Shown here: positions 13,876 through 21,430 of the stretch, one piece after another
Layout of the letters: each line of letters starts with the position of its first letter
How positions within the stretch are numbered: position 1 is the first letter of the stretch
Translations under genes and position numbers: made by a program
Assembly (NCBI GenBank): GCA_964630925.1
Contig: CAZVZK010000143.1
Coordinates: 1 to 26,693, forward strand
Direction of reading: 5' to 3'
DNA from: RGDT01 sp964630925
GTDB taxonomy: Bacteria; Planctomycetota; Planctomycetia; Gemmatales; Gemmataceae
Length of the DNA stretch: 26,693 nucleotides
Notes under the pieces: generated by a model
Told to the model about the DNA's origin: nothing
The model's database searches: none
What the model saw: only the letters and a program-made list of their open reading frames with translations

Positions 13876-15096
13876 GTGCCCGGACTGCTGGTCATCACGT
13901 ATCACTTCCCGCCCAGCGCCGCCAGCGGGGCGTTCCGCCTGCTCGGCTTCGCCCAGCACCTGCCGGCGCACGGCGTGCCCGTCGCCGTCGTCTACCCGCC
14001 GACACTCCCGTGGGAGCCGTCCGACCCCAGGCTCGCCGCCCGCATCCCGCTGGGGACAACGCTCTACCCGGTGGAGTACCCCACCCAGGCGCCGAAGGCC
14101 CTCCGCTGGCTCACGCCCTATGGCATCTGGCTGTGGTACGCCCGCGCTGCGGTGATTCGGGCTGTCGAGCGGTTCCGGCCCGACGCCGTCCTCACCTCCG
14201 GGCCGCCCCACTGCGTCCACCTGCTCGGCAGGTACGCGCAGGCGCAGGGGGTGCCGTGGATCGCCGACTTCCGCGACCCGTGGGTGACGGCGTGTGACGT
14301 CCACCCGCCCGCCGGCCTGAAGGCGATGTACGAGCGGTTCTGGGAGCAGCGTGTGTTCCGGCAGGCGGACGCCCTCGTCGTCAACGCGCCGCACGCCCTG
14401 TCCGCCCTGGCCGCCCTGTGCCCGCATGTCGCCCACAAGATGCACGTCATCGCCAACGGCTACGACCCCGAGACGTTCCCCGACGTGAAGCCCGCCCGCA
14501 AGCCCGGCGATGTCGTGCGCATCCTGCACGCCGGGGAGCTTTACGCCGGGCGCGACCCGCGGCCCATCCTCGACGCCGTCTCCGGCATCGGGGCCGGTAC
14601 GGCCCCCCCGTTCCGCTTCGAGTTCCTCGGACGCATCAACTACGAGAAGGACGCGGACCTTCCGGCGGAGGCGCGCAAGCGCGGCGTCGAAAACGCCATC
14701 CTGTGCCGGGGCCAGGTGCCCTACGGCGAGGTGCTGCGCGAGATGTGCGAGGCGGACGCGCTCCTGCTAATGGATTCGCCGGGGCGGCGGATCGGCGTGC
14801 CGGCGAAGCTGTACGAGTACCTCGGCGCGGGCCGCCCGGTGCTGGCGACGGGCGAGACCGACGGCGACCTGGGGGCGGTGCTGCGGGCCAGCGGCGTGCC
14901 GCACGCCATCGCCCGCTGCGACGACGTGGTGGGCATCCGCGAGGCGGTATCGGGGCTGGTGCGCGGCATCGACGCCGGCACCCTCGCCGCGGGGCCGGAC
15001 GGGATGCGGCGGCGGTACACGCGGCACGCGCTGGCCGGCGAGCTGGCGGCCCTGGTGGACCGGGTGGCGACGCGGAAACGCGGGCGGCGGGCGTAG
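13876..15096 (+). CDS. Glycosyltransferase, GT4-like (GT-B fold)
   Basis: This 406-aa enzyme should transfer a sugar from a nucleotide-sugar donor, probably to a cell-surface polysaccharide or lipid. The N-terminus reads PGLLVITYHFPPSAASGAFR, a common opening of GT4 enzymes (the glycine-rich acceptor-side loop). WIADFRDPW lies near residue 130. The C-terminal Rossmann half starts at HAGELYAGRDPRPI, and a C-terminal motif PAKLYEYLGAGRPVLA carries the conserved Glu of the donor site. I chose GTG 13876 because GGAGG lies at 13864-13868 and homology-like sequence begins there; the open frame upstream crosses the hairpins and looks non-coding. No other polysaccharide genes are adjacent, so its pathway is unknown. 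Confidence 0.88.
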   Translation: MPGLLVITYHFPPSAASGAFRLLGFAQHLPAHGVPVAVVYPPTLPWEPSDPRLAARIPLGTTLYPVEYPTQAPKALRWLTPYGIWLWYARAAVIRAVERFRPDAVLTSGPPHCVHLLGRYAQAQGVPWIADFRDPWVTACDVHPPAGLKAMYERFWEQRVFRQADALVVNAPHALSALAALCPHVAHKMHVIANGYDPETFPDVKPARKPGDVVRILHAGELYAGRDPRPILDAVSGIGAGTAPPFRFEFLGRINYEKDADLPAEARKRGVENAILCRGQVPYGEVLREMCEADALLLMDSPGRRIGVPAKLYEYLGAGRPVLATGETDGDLGAVLRASGVPHAIARCDDVVGIREAVSGLVRGIDAGTLAAGPDGMRRRYTRHALAGELAALVDRVATRKRGRRA

Positions 15097-15115
15097 GGGC
15101 GTCCCGCCCCGGCAC

Positions 15116-15144
15116 TTGCGGCGGGCCGCGGCCCGCCGTAACAT
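15116..15144 (+). promoter_or_regulatory. Candidate promoter with a 20-bp palindrome in the spacer
   Basis: TTGCGG (15116-15121), exactly 17 bases, then TAACAT (15139-15144), about 20 bases before the SMI1/KNR4 start. A perfect 20-bp palindrome (15119-15138, CGGCGGGCCG and its complement) fills the spacer. It could be an operator, or a stem ending the glycosyltransferase transcript. Confidence 0.45.
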
Positions 15145-15164
15145 GCCGGCAAGGAGGGTGCGCC

Positions 15165-15896
15165 ATGCAGAAGTTCACGCGCGAATTGACACGCGAGGTC
15201 GAGGTCAACGGCGAGCGGCTCGCGTTGACGCTCAGCGAGGCGGGCGTGTCGGTGCGTCCCGTCGGCTCACGCAAGCCGCCCCACGAGATCACCTGGGCCG
15301 CCGTCGTCGCCGCCGCCCGCTCGGCGCCGCCGGCACCCGGCCCGGCCCCCGAGGCGGCCCCCCTCGCCGCGTCCGCGCCGGCACACGTGGCGGACGACCT
15401 GCCGGCGGTCCTCGCCCGTCTGGAGGCGTGGCTGAAGGTCCACCGGCCGGCTTTCCTGGGCACGCTGAAGCCGGGCGCCGGCGCCGCGGCGCTGGAGAAG
15501 CTGGCGGGGGGCCTGGGGTGTCCCCTGCCCACCGAGCTGACGGCGTGGCTGACGTGGCACGACGGGCAGGACGAGGACACCCCGGCGGCCTTCGTCGGGG
15601 CGTTCAGCCTGATCGACCACGAGGAGATCCTCGACGAGGCCCGCGACCGGCGCGCCGGCACCGGCGAGCCGTGGGACGCCGGCTGGATCCCTCTCCTGGA
15701 CGACTTCAACGGCAGCCTGATCTGCCTGGACACCACGCGGCCCGGCACGCCGGTGATCGAGGTGTGGCGCGGCAACGCCGGCCCCATCGACGCGGCCCCG
15801 TCGCTGGGGGCGTGGGTCCGGGGCTTGCTGGCCGACTTCGAGGCCGGGAGGTACGTCGAGGACCCCGAACGCGGGCACTACCACAAGAAGGCGTGA
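15165..15896 (+). CDS. SMI1/KNR4-family protein with planctomycete-type N-terminal segment
   Basis: The product is 243 aa. Residues 1-50 form a small beta-rich segment (FTRELTREVEVNGERLALTL, then VRPVGSRKPPHEITW) that I recall as a Gemmata-type module fused to various domains. An Ala/Pro linker precedes a SMI1/KNR4 (SUKH) domain from about residue 80. That domain has LEKLAGGLGCPLPTELTAWL, WHDGQ, the IPLLDDFNGSLICLD strand pair and a C-terminal helix LGAWVRGLLADFEAG. SUKH proteins bind partner proteins and many are immunity proteins against polymorphic toxins, but no toxin gene is adjacent, so an immunity role is not supported here. The start ATG has AAGGAGG at 15151-15157. It converges on the sigma factor gene with only 7 bp between the stops. 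Confidence 0.87.
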   Translation: MQKFTRELTREVEVNGERLALTLSEAGVSVRPVGSRKPPHEITWAAVVAAARSAPPAPGPAPEAAPLAASAPAHVADDLPAVLARLEAWLKVHRPAFLGTLKPGAGAAALEKLAGGLGCPLPTELTAWLTWHDGQDEDTPAAFVGAFSLIDHEEILDEARDRRAGTGEPWDAGWIPLLDDFNGSLICLDTTRPGTPVIEVWRGNAGPIDAAPSLGAWVRGLLADFEAGRYVEDPERGHYHKKA

Positions 15897-15903
15897 CCCG
15901 GCC

Positions 15904-17718
15904 TCACGGCCTACGGCCCCGCTCCCACACCGCCACCTCGCCCAGCGCGCTGACCGCGATGACCGTCTTGCCGTCGGCGGACAGGTGGACGGCGCGCAGG
16001 CCGTCCTTGTGGCCTTCGAGGGCGGCCAGCGGCTTCCTGCCGGCCACGTCCCAGATGCGGACGGTGTTGTCGTCGCCCACGCTGGCGAGCGACTTGCCCG
16101 AGAAGGAGATGGCCCGGACGGCGGCCGTGTGACCCGTGAGCTTCTCGCCGCGGCCCGTCTTCACGTCCCAGACGATGACGTCCCGGTCCGCCCCGCCGGT
16201 GGCGAGGAGCCTGTCGTCCCGCGAGAACGCGGCGCACCAGACGTTGCCGTCGTGGCCCGAGAGCCAGCCGTCGTAGGGCTTCGCGCCGTTGATGTCGTAC
16301 ACGCTCACCTGCGTCAGGCCGCGGTCCGCGAGGAGGGCGTCGGGCACGCCGCCGACGGCGACGGCACGCCGTCCGGCGTGGGCGAAGGCCACCGCCTGGA
16401 CATTGCCGCCGGCGGCGTAGGAGACGACGGATTCGTTCGATGCGACATCCACGACGTTGACGTTCCCGCCGGGGCCGTCGCCCTCCTTCTGGGCGATGCC
16501 GGCCAGGAGTAACTTGCCGTCGGCGGAGAAGGCCAGCCCGGCGTTGCCGCGCAGGTCGAGCAGTTTGTCGAGCTTGCCCGAGGCGGCGTCGAAGACGACG
16601 GTCTTCTCGCCGGCCGAGCCGGCGGCGAGCTTCTTACCGTCGGCGGTGAACGCCAGGGACTCCACCTTCTCCAGCAGCTCCTTCTTCCCGGGCCACTGCT
16701 TGCCGGATGCCACGTCGAAGAAGCGCACGGCGCCCTCCTTCGTGCCGACGGCGAGGGTCTTGCCGTCGGGCGACAGGGCCACGGCGCACACGTCCTTGTC
16801 CTTCTTGATCCTCGTCTCGCGGCGCCGCCAGGCCTCGTCGGCCTTCGGCTCCGGCGGCGCCCCGCCCCGGTAGGCGGCGAGGCCGAATGCCGTGACGCCG
16901 CACAGCAGCGCCAGGGCGACCCAGGGGATCAGCTTCTTGATGAACATGGCGCGGAAGACTCCGGTCACCAGGGCGACGGCACGCGGGGCGACGAGCCCGG
17001 CGGCGGCCACCCCGCCTGTCATGTATCGGGTCGCGGCGAGCATGGCCGAGGCCACCAGCGCCGGGGGCGCCGCCGACGCGGGCGGCGCGAGGGCGGCGAG
17101 GAGGGCGGCCGCCGACAGCGTGACGCCGCGGCGTGTGAGGGCCAGGGCCAGGCGGGAGCGGGCCTCGGAGAGACGCGACTTGACGGTCCCGGCCGGGCAG
17201 CCCAGCTCGCGGGCGGCCTCCTCGCTGGTGCGGCCCTCCAGATGGCACAGGATGACGGCGGCGCGGAGGCGGTCCGGCAGGCGTTCGATCTCCTCGTCCA
17301 GTACGGTGCGGAGGTCGCGCGACTCCACCTCGTCGCGATCGCCGCTGACGGCGGGCTGCCACGTCTGCTCGCGCGCCAGCCGTTGGGCGGCCTGTGCCCT
17401 GGCGCGATGGGCGATGCGAGAGGCGACGCGGTAGAGCCAGCCGCCGAGGCCCTCACGTCCTCCCAGCGACGCGGCCTGCCGGGCGAGGGCCAGGAACGTC
17501 GCCTGGAACGCGTCCTCGGCGTCCTGGGTGTGGCCGAGGATGCGGCGGCAGACGCCGAGGATCATCGCGCCGTGGCGCCAGACGAGCAGCTCGAAGGCGG
17601 CCTCGTCGCGCCGGCGGACGTAGCGTTCCAGGAGCTGGGCGTCGGTGACGCCGACGCCCTGGCGTGCGGCGAGCGCCAGGGCGCGGTGGATGGCGGAAGC
17701 CAGGGTGGGTGCTGCCAT
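15904..17718 (-). CDS. ECF RNA polymerase sigma factor fused via a membrane segment to a WD40 propeller
   Basis: The product is 604 aa. Sigma region 2 (about 25-105) includes ERYVRRRDEAAFELLVWRHG and DAEDAFQATFLALARQA. Region 4 (about 137-195) includes LPDRLRAAVILCHLEGRTSE and GTVKSRLSEARSRL. An Ala-rich hydrophobic stretch (about 200-255) follows, then FIKKL and a clear membrane segment (about 262-282, IPWVALALLCGVTAFGLAAY). From about 305, seven WD40-like repeats (ending FFDVASGK, VVFDAASGK, NVVDVASN, VSVYDINGAK, VIVWDVKTGR, RIWDVAGRK and VAVWERG) would make one full propeller. By topology the sigma part is cytoplasmic and the propeller periplasmic. This is the planctomycete group described as ECF01-Gob. 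No anti-sigma gene is adjacent. The start ATG has GAGG 4 bases upstream and a TATCGT -10 candidate about 30 bases upstream. Confidence 0.93.
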   Translation of the reverse strand: MAAPTLASAIHRALALAARQGVGVTDAQLLERYVRRRDEAAFELLVWRHGAMILGVCRRILGHTQDAEDAFQATFLALARQAASLGGREGLGGWLYRVASRIAHRARAQAAQRLAREQTWQPAVSGDRDEVESRDLRTVLDEEIERLPDRLRAAVILCHLEGRTSEEAARELGCPAGTVKSRLSEARSRLALALTRRGVTLSAAALLAALAPPASAAPPALVASAMLAATRYMTGGVAAAGLVAPRAVALVTGVFRAMFIKKLIPWVALALLCGVTAFGLAAYRGGAPPEPKADEAWRRRETRIKKDKDVCAVALSPDGKTLAVGTKEGAVRFFDVASGKQWPGKKELLEKVESLAFTADGKKLAAGSAGEKTVVFDAASGKLDKLLDLRGNAGLAFSADGKLLLAGIAQKEGDGPGGNVNVVDVASNESVVSYAAGGNVQAVAFAHAGRRAVAVGGVPDALLADRGLTQVSVYDINGAKPYDGWLSGHDGNVWCAAFSRDDRLLATGGADRDVIVWDVKTGRGEKLTGHTAAVRAISFSGKSLASVGDDNTVRIWDVAGRKPLAALEGHKDGLRAVHLSADGKTVIAVSALGEVAVWERGRRP

Positions 17719-17747
17719 GTGGCCTCGGAGGGCGGTGTGCTCGTTCC

Positions 17748-17753
17748 ACGATA
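17748..17753 (-). promoter_or_regulatory. Candidate -10 box of the ECF sigma gene
   Basis: The minus strand reads TATCGT about 30 bases before the start codon. No clear -35 partner was found. Confidence 0.3.
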
Positions 17754-17791
17754 CTCTGACGGCGCAGGGCGTTCCGGTTCACGGATTCTTA

Positions 17792-17884
17792 TCGTAGAGC
17801 ACGCTTCCAGCGTGCTCCGCAGAGACCTTGGTTGGACGCGGTAGTCCTCGGCGGGTGGGCGCACTCTGGAAGCGTGCTCTACGA
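17792..17884. repeat. 93-bp inverted-repeat element
   Basis: Perfect 18-bp arms: TCGTAGAGCACGCTTCCA at 17792-17809 and its complement at 17867-17884. The left arm also folds on itself as GAGCACGC/GCGTGCTC with a 5-base loop. The 57-base centre has no coding sense. The arm sequence matches a GTAGAGCACGCTTCCAGCG-type motif that I recall as dispersed in planctomycete genomes, so this is probably a small mobile palindrome; that part is from memory and was not searched. Confidence 0.8.
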
Positions 17885-17956
17885 CAAGACGGGCGGCGGA
17901 AATCCTCGACAGGGGGTGCCGCGTCCTGTGTAATAGCCGGGCGAGGCTCTTGGGTG

Positions 17957-18250
17957 ATGAGTGGGTTCGATGATGGGGGCAAGTTCGTGCGGGAGCCTTG
18001 GCCGATTCGTTGGCGCGGACAGGTTGTCGGGTGGCTCGTGGATCCGTTCCCAGAGATGTTCAATTGCTCTGGGTCGTGGCGCTCTGCCGGGCCGAGTGGC
18101 GACGAGTTCTTGAGCGCCCTCAGGAGCGCGGGGCCAGATGGGATTCCGGTAACTGTGGGCGGGGTTGACGGTGTCGCGGACGAGTTACCCGCCGAGGACG
18201 GCGGCTTCGCGATCCAGTGGTGGCAGTGCCGAACGAAGCGGAAATCCTGA
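17957..18250 (+). CDS. Small hypothetical protein, atypical composition
   Basis: The 97-aa product begins MSGFDDGGKFVREPWPIRWR. A beta-rich N-terminal part contains GQVVGWLVDPFPEMFN. A middle helix (SGDEFLSALRSA) follows, and a final strand ends FAIQWW. The layout resembles short uncharacterised planctomycete proteins, but I cannot name the family. There is no signal peptide or membrane segment. The chosen ATG has only a weak ribosome binding site, and the frame extends further upstream through the inverted-repeat element, which is unlikely to be coding. Its GC content and third-position bias look lower than its neighbours', which suggests acquisition or relaxed constraint. It stands alone between two WD40-type genes. 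Confidence 0.6.
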   Translation: MSGFDDGGKFVREPWPIRWRGQVVGWLVDPFPEMFNCSGSWRSAGPSGDEFLSALRSAGPDGIPVTVGGVDGVADELPAEDGGFAIQWWQCRTKRKS

Positions 18251-18307
18251 CCGCGGCCGCATGCAGTACGTTGGTTGAAGCCGCCCAGGCCTCTCAGGAG
18301 CGCCAGC

Positions 18308-20815
18308 ATGTTCACCCTCCTCCTCTCGGCCGCCCTCAGCGTCTCCGCAGGGCCGCCCGCCTCCGTCGCGCCCTTGGCGGTGCCGCGGTTCAAGGCCGAC
18401 ACGCTCCCCGAGGGCGCCCTGGTACGGCTCGGCGGTAACCGCTTCACCGTCCTCCACCAGCTCCAATCCGTCGAATTCTCCGGCGACGGCAAGGAGCTCC
18501 GGGCCTGGGACGGCCACACCCTCTACCGCTGGGAGTTCCCGTCGGGCCGGCCCCTCGGACGCGCCGGCCTGCCGCGCGAGGTCAGCCCCAACGGGCATCC
18601 GTTCGGGTACACCGCCCTGTCGCCGCGCGAGGCGCGGGTGGCGTGGATCCGCTTCCACGACAACAAGGAACGCCTCCAGGTCTGGGACTTCGACAGCAAG
18701 AAACTCGTCCTCGACTGCGACGCCACCCTCGACAACGCCGACCTCGATTACGCCGGCCTCGCGTGGAATGACGACGCCACGCGCCTCCTGGCGGTCATCA
18801 ACGACAAGCGACTCCACGTCTACGACATGGAGGGGAAGCTCGCCGAGAAGTTGAAGGTGCAGGATGCGAAGGGCGGCGGGTGGGAGCTGCCCGGCGGCAA
18901 GCCGTGGCGCGGCAGCGGCCCGGCCCGCGAGGGCGTGGTCGCCCGCATCGGCAAGTCACGCGTCCGCATCACGTCCGACTACGACAAGGTTGGGGCCGAA
19001 CGCCGCGAGAAACGCAACGCCCGTGACCGGAGGCTCGGCCACGTCCTGATCTTCACCGACCTGGACACCGGCAAGTCGGTGACGCCCGAGCTGGACCCCC
19101 TCCTCGAACAGCCGGGGCACGCCGCCGTCTCGAAGGACGGGCGGCACCTCGCGATCATCGACAGGGCCGGCCTGCGCATCTGGGACGTGGCGGCCCGCCG
19201 CGAGATGGACCTCGGCCACGCCTTCCCCGAGATGAGCCAGATGGTGTTGTCGCCGGGCGGGGCGTACCTGCAATACCAGCGCGACCCGATCTGGAACCTC
19301 GGCACGCCCTGGCACTCCCTGACGCTGGAGAGCGGACGCCTGCGCCGGCTGGCCGAGGCGATCCCGTCCGACGGCCTGACGCTGGGCCTCGGGCCGATGG
19401 GCTTCGCCGCCAGCAAAGATGAATTCGTCGGCATCACGGGCCGCTCGGTGGACCGCTGGGACCTGAAGACGGGCAAGTCCCTGGAGGGGGTGCGCCTGCC
19501 GGAGACGCCGCAGATCAAGGGCCAGGCCGTCGGCTACGATGAGTGCATCCTCCTCGGCGACGGGCTCAAGCTGGCTCAATTCGCGTGCATGGTGGTGAAG
19601 GACGCCGGGCCGAAGTCGGAGTTCAACCCGACGTGGCGGCCGTGGTCGCCGGGGGCGAAGGAGCCGGCGCTCAAAATGATCCCCGACTGCACCTGGCAGC
19701 GCGGGGCGGCGGCGCTGCCGGGGCGGCGCTTCCTGTACTTCGCGACGCCCACGGAGTCGGCGCGGGCGAAGCTCAAGGAGGTGGCGCCGGGGGTGACGTT
19801 CATCGGGCGCGGCGAGACGCAGATGTATTTCGGCGAGGTGGACCGCGCGGATTCGTACCGCCTGGCCGGCTTCAGCGGGACGTGGAGCGAGCTGCGCGGC
19901 ACCAGCCGCGCCGGCCATCTGCTGCTGATGGCCGAGTCGTCCAGCACCTGGATCGCGACCTCGCGCGGCTCGCAGTCCACGTGGGCCGACCCCGCCGCCC
20001 AGCGCCACGCCCTGCTGGAGTATCACTCCGGCGAGCCCGTCGGCGATGGCAAGAAGCTGGCCGGGTTGATCCGCGACAGGGCCTCGCTGCTCAGCGCGGA
20101 TGGCCGCTACCTCCTGGCCGCCGCCGAGGGCAAGCTCCTGCTGTGCGAGCCGTACGTCCTCGGGAAGTTGGTGAAGGAGATCGCCCTGCCGGCGACGCCG
20201 AAGCGGTTCGCGGCCAGCAAGGACGGCACGCGCATCGCCTGCCAGCTCGACGACGCCACGGTGATGATCTGGGACGGCACGCGGCTCGGGCGTCTCGTGG
20301 ACGAGGCGCTCGCCCGCGAGGTGCCGAAGGACCTGTACGCCCTGGCCGGCGAGCTGGCGTCGAGCCCGAAGTCGGCCTTCCGGGCGGCGCGGCTCCTGGC
20401 GGCGGCGGGCGCGCCGGGCGTGGCGGCTCTCCGCAAGGCGATCACCGCCACCCCGCCGGACGCGAGGCAGATCGCGGGGTGGATCAGCGGCCTGGACGCC
20501 GAGGAGCCCGCGACACGCCAGAAGGCGGAGGCGGCGCTGGCGGGCTGGGGCCTGCCCGTCGAGAAGGCGCTGCGGGCGGCGCTGGAGGCCGGCCCGTCGG
20601 CCGAGAAGCGGGTGCGGCTGCGGCGGCTCCTGTCCCGATTCGTCAGCACGCCGTATGGCAATCAGGAGCTAGCGCAAGCGCGGGCGGTGCTGTCGCTCGA
20701 CTGGAACGCCAGCCCGTCCGCGGCGAAGCTCCTCGCGGAGTGGGCCGAGAAGCACCCGAAAACGCTCCTCGGCGCCGAGAGCCGGTTCGCGCTGGCACAG
20801 CGGGCGGGGCGCTGA
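18308..20815 (+). CDS. Secreted WD40-like propeller protein with C-terminal helical repeats
   Basis: The product is 835 aa. A signal peptide (MFTLLLSAALSVSAGPPA) directs export. The following 600 residues are degenerate WD40-type repeats, seen as alternating strands and xxWDxx endings: ELRAWDGHTLYRWEFPSG, LQVWDFDSKKL, LRIWDVAARR, VDRWDLKTGK and VMIWDGTRLG. From about 680 the sequence turns into short helices (LAGELASSPKSAFRAARLLA, then PVEKALRAALEAGPSAEKRV) like the HEAT/armadillo-type tails of planctomycete WD40 proteins. Start ATG 18308 has AGGAG at 18296-18300. The probable role is a periplasmic or surface interaction scaffold; no enzymatic motif is visible. It lies on the far side of the repeat element from the ECF-WD40 gene and is divergent from it. 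Confidence 0.85.
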   Translation: MFTLLLSAALSVSAGPPASVAPLAVPRFKADTLPEGALVRLGGNRFTVLHQLQSVEFSGDGKELRAWDGHTLYRWEFPSGRPLGRAGLPREVSPNGHPFGYTALSPREARVAWIRFHDNKERLQVWDFDSKKLVLDCDATLDNADLDYAGLAWNDDATRLLAVINDKRLHVYDMEGKLAEKLKVQDAKGGGWELPGGKPWRGSGPAREGVVARIGKSRVRITSDYDKVGAERREKRNARDRRLGHVLIFTDLDTGKSVTPELDPLLEQPGHAAVSKDGRHLAIIDRAGLRIWDVAARREMDLGHAFPEMSQMVLSPGGAYLQYQRDPIWNLGTPWHSLTLESGRLRRLAEAIPSDGLTLGLGPMGFAASKDEFVGITGRSVDRWDLKTGKSLEGVRLPETPQIKGQAVGYDECILLGDGLKLAQFACMVVKDAGPKSEFNPTWRPWSPGAKEPALKMIPDCTWQRGAAALPGRRFLYFATPTESARAKLKEVAPGVTFIGRGETQMYFGEVDRADSYRLAGFSGTWSELRGTSRAGHLLLMAESSSTWIATSRGSQSTWADPAAQRHALLEYHSGEPVGDGKKLAGLIRDRASLLSADGRYLLAAAEGKLLLCEPYVLGKLVKEIALPATPKRFAASKDGTRIACQLDDATVMIWDGTRLGRLVDEALAREVPKDLYALAGELASSPKSAFRAARLLAAAGAPGVAALRKAITATPPDARQIAGWISGLDAEEPATRQKAEAALAGWGLPVEKALRAALEAGPSAEKRVRLRRLLSRFVSTPYGNQELAQARAVLSLDWNASPSAAKLLAEWAEKHPKTLLGAESRFALAQRAGR

Positions 20816-20853
20816 ACCGCGCCGGAATCGGTGCCGCCCGTGTCGTCCGATGG

Positions 20854-20859
20854 TAAGCT
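20854..20859 (+). promoter_or_regulatory. Candidate -10 box TAAGCT
   Basis: TAAGCT within GGTAAGCTG lies 16 bases before the TIGR03067 gene start. The same 9-mer precedes the kinase gene. The -35 region (GTGCCG at 20831-20836) is weak. Confidence 0.3.
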
Positions 20860-20875
20860 GACACGGAGGACGATC

Positions 20876-21412
20876 ATGAGCCGCGGACGTGGCAGCCTTA
20901 CTCTGCTCTCCCTCCTCATCTTCACCGCATCCGCCATCCCGGACGGGCCGGCGGACGAGGCGAAGCGCCTCGCCGGCACCTGGCGCGGCGTCGGCGGCAC
21001 TTGGGACGGCAAGGCGCTGACCGCCGAGCAGGCCCGGCGTTGTGTCCTGACGTTGTACGCGCCACGCGCCGCGGACGACCTGGGCGGCGGAGCGAGGGGG
21101 CTGGATCTGCTCGTCCCTGACGGGCTCGTCGGCACGGCGTTCCGCACGGCCGAGGGGAAGCTCGAAACGCGCTACGTCTCGGAATGGAAGGGGTACGGGT
21201 ATTCCCTCGACCCCGCGGCGAAGCCGCCCACGCTGAAGGCGTTCAAGCTGGTCGGGATCAAGGGCCAGGGCCTCGGCGGCGTCTACCGCGCCGAGGGCGA
21301 GACGCTGACGGTCTGCATCAGCCTGAACAACCTCGTCGCCTACCCGAAGGAGCTGAAGTCGCCACGCGGGTCCGAAGTCTTACTCTTGACCCTCAAGCGC
21401 GACGGGAAGTGA
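20876..21412 (+). CDS. TIGR03067-domain secreted protein
   Basis: The 178-aa product has an N-terminal signal peptide (SLTLLSLLIFTASAIPDGPA) followed by the family opening DEAKRLAGTWRGVGG and a KALTAEQA segment. A beta-rich body has FKLVGIKGQG and GVYRAEGETLTVCISL, and the end is LLTLKRDGK. TIGR03067 is a planctomycete-enriched domain that looks lipocalin-like; members often lie near ECF sigma factors and WD40 proteins, but their role is unknown. The start ATG has GGAGG at 20865-20869; an in-frame upstream start at 20831 would bury the signal peptide. The gap to the next gene is 18 bp, so the two are probably cotranscribed. Confidence 0.87.
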   Translation: MSRGRGSLTLLSLLIFTASAIPDGPADEAKRLAGTWRGVGGTWDGKALTAEQARRCVLTLYAPRAADDLGGGARGLDLLVPDGLVGTAFRTAEGKLETRYVSEWKGYGYSLDPAAKPPTLKAFKLVGIKGQGLGGVYRAEGETLTVCISLNNLVAYPKELKSPRGSEVLLLTLKRDGK

Positions 21413-21430
21413 CCGGCGGAGGCGCGGGCG

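Noticed and set aside
15165..15896. Toxin-immunity locus based on the SMI1/KNR4 domain
   Set aside because: No polymorphic toxin, nuclease tail or secretion marker lies next to it; the family also has non-immunity roles.
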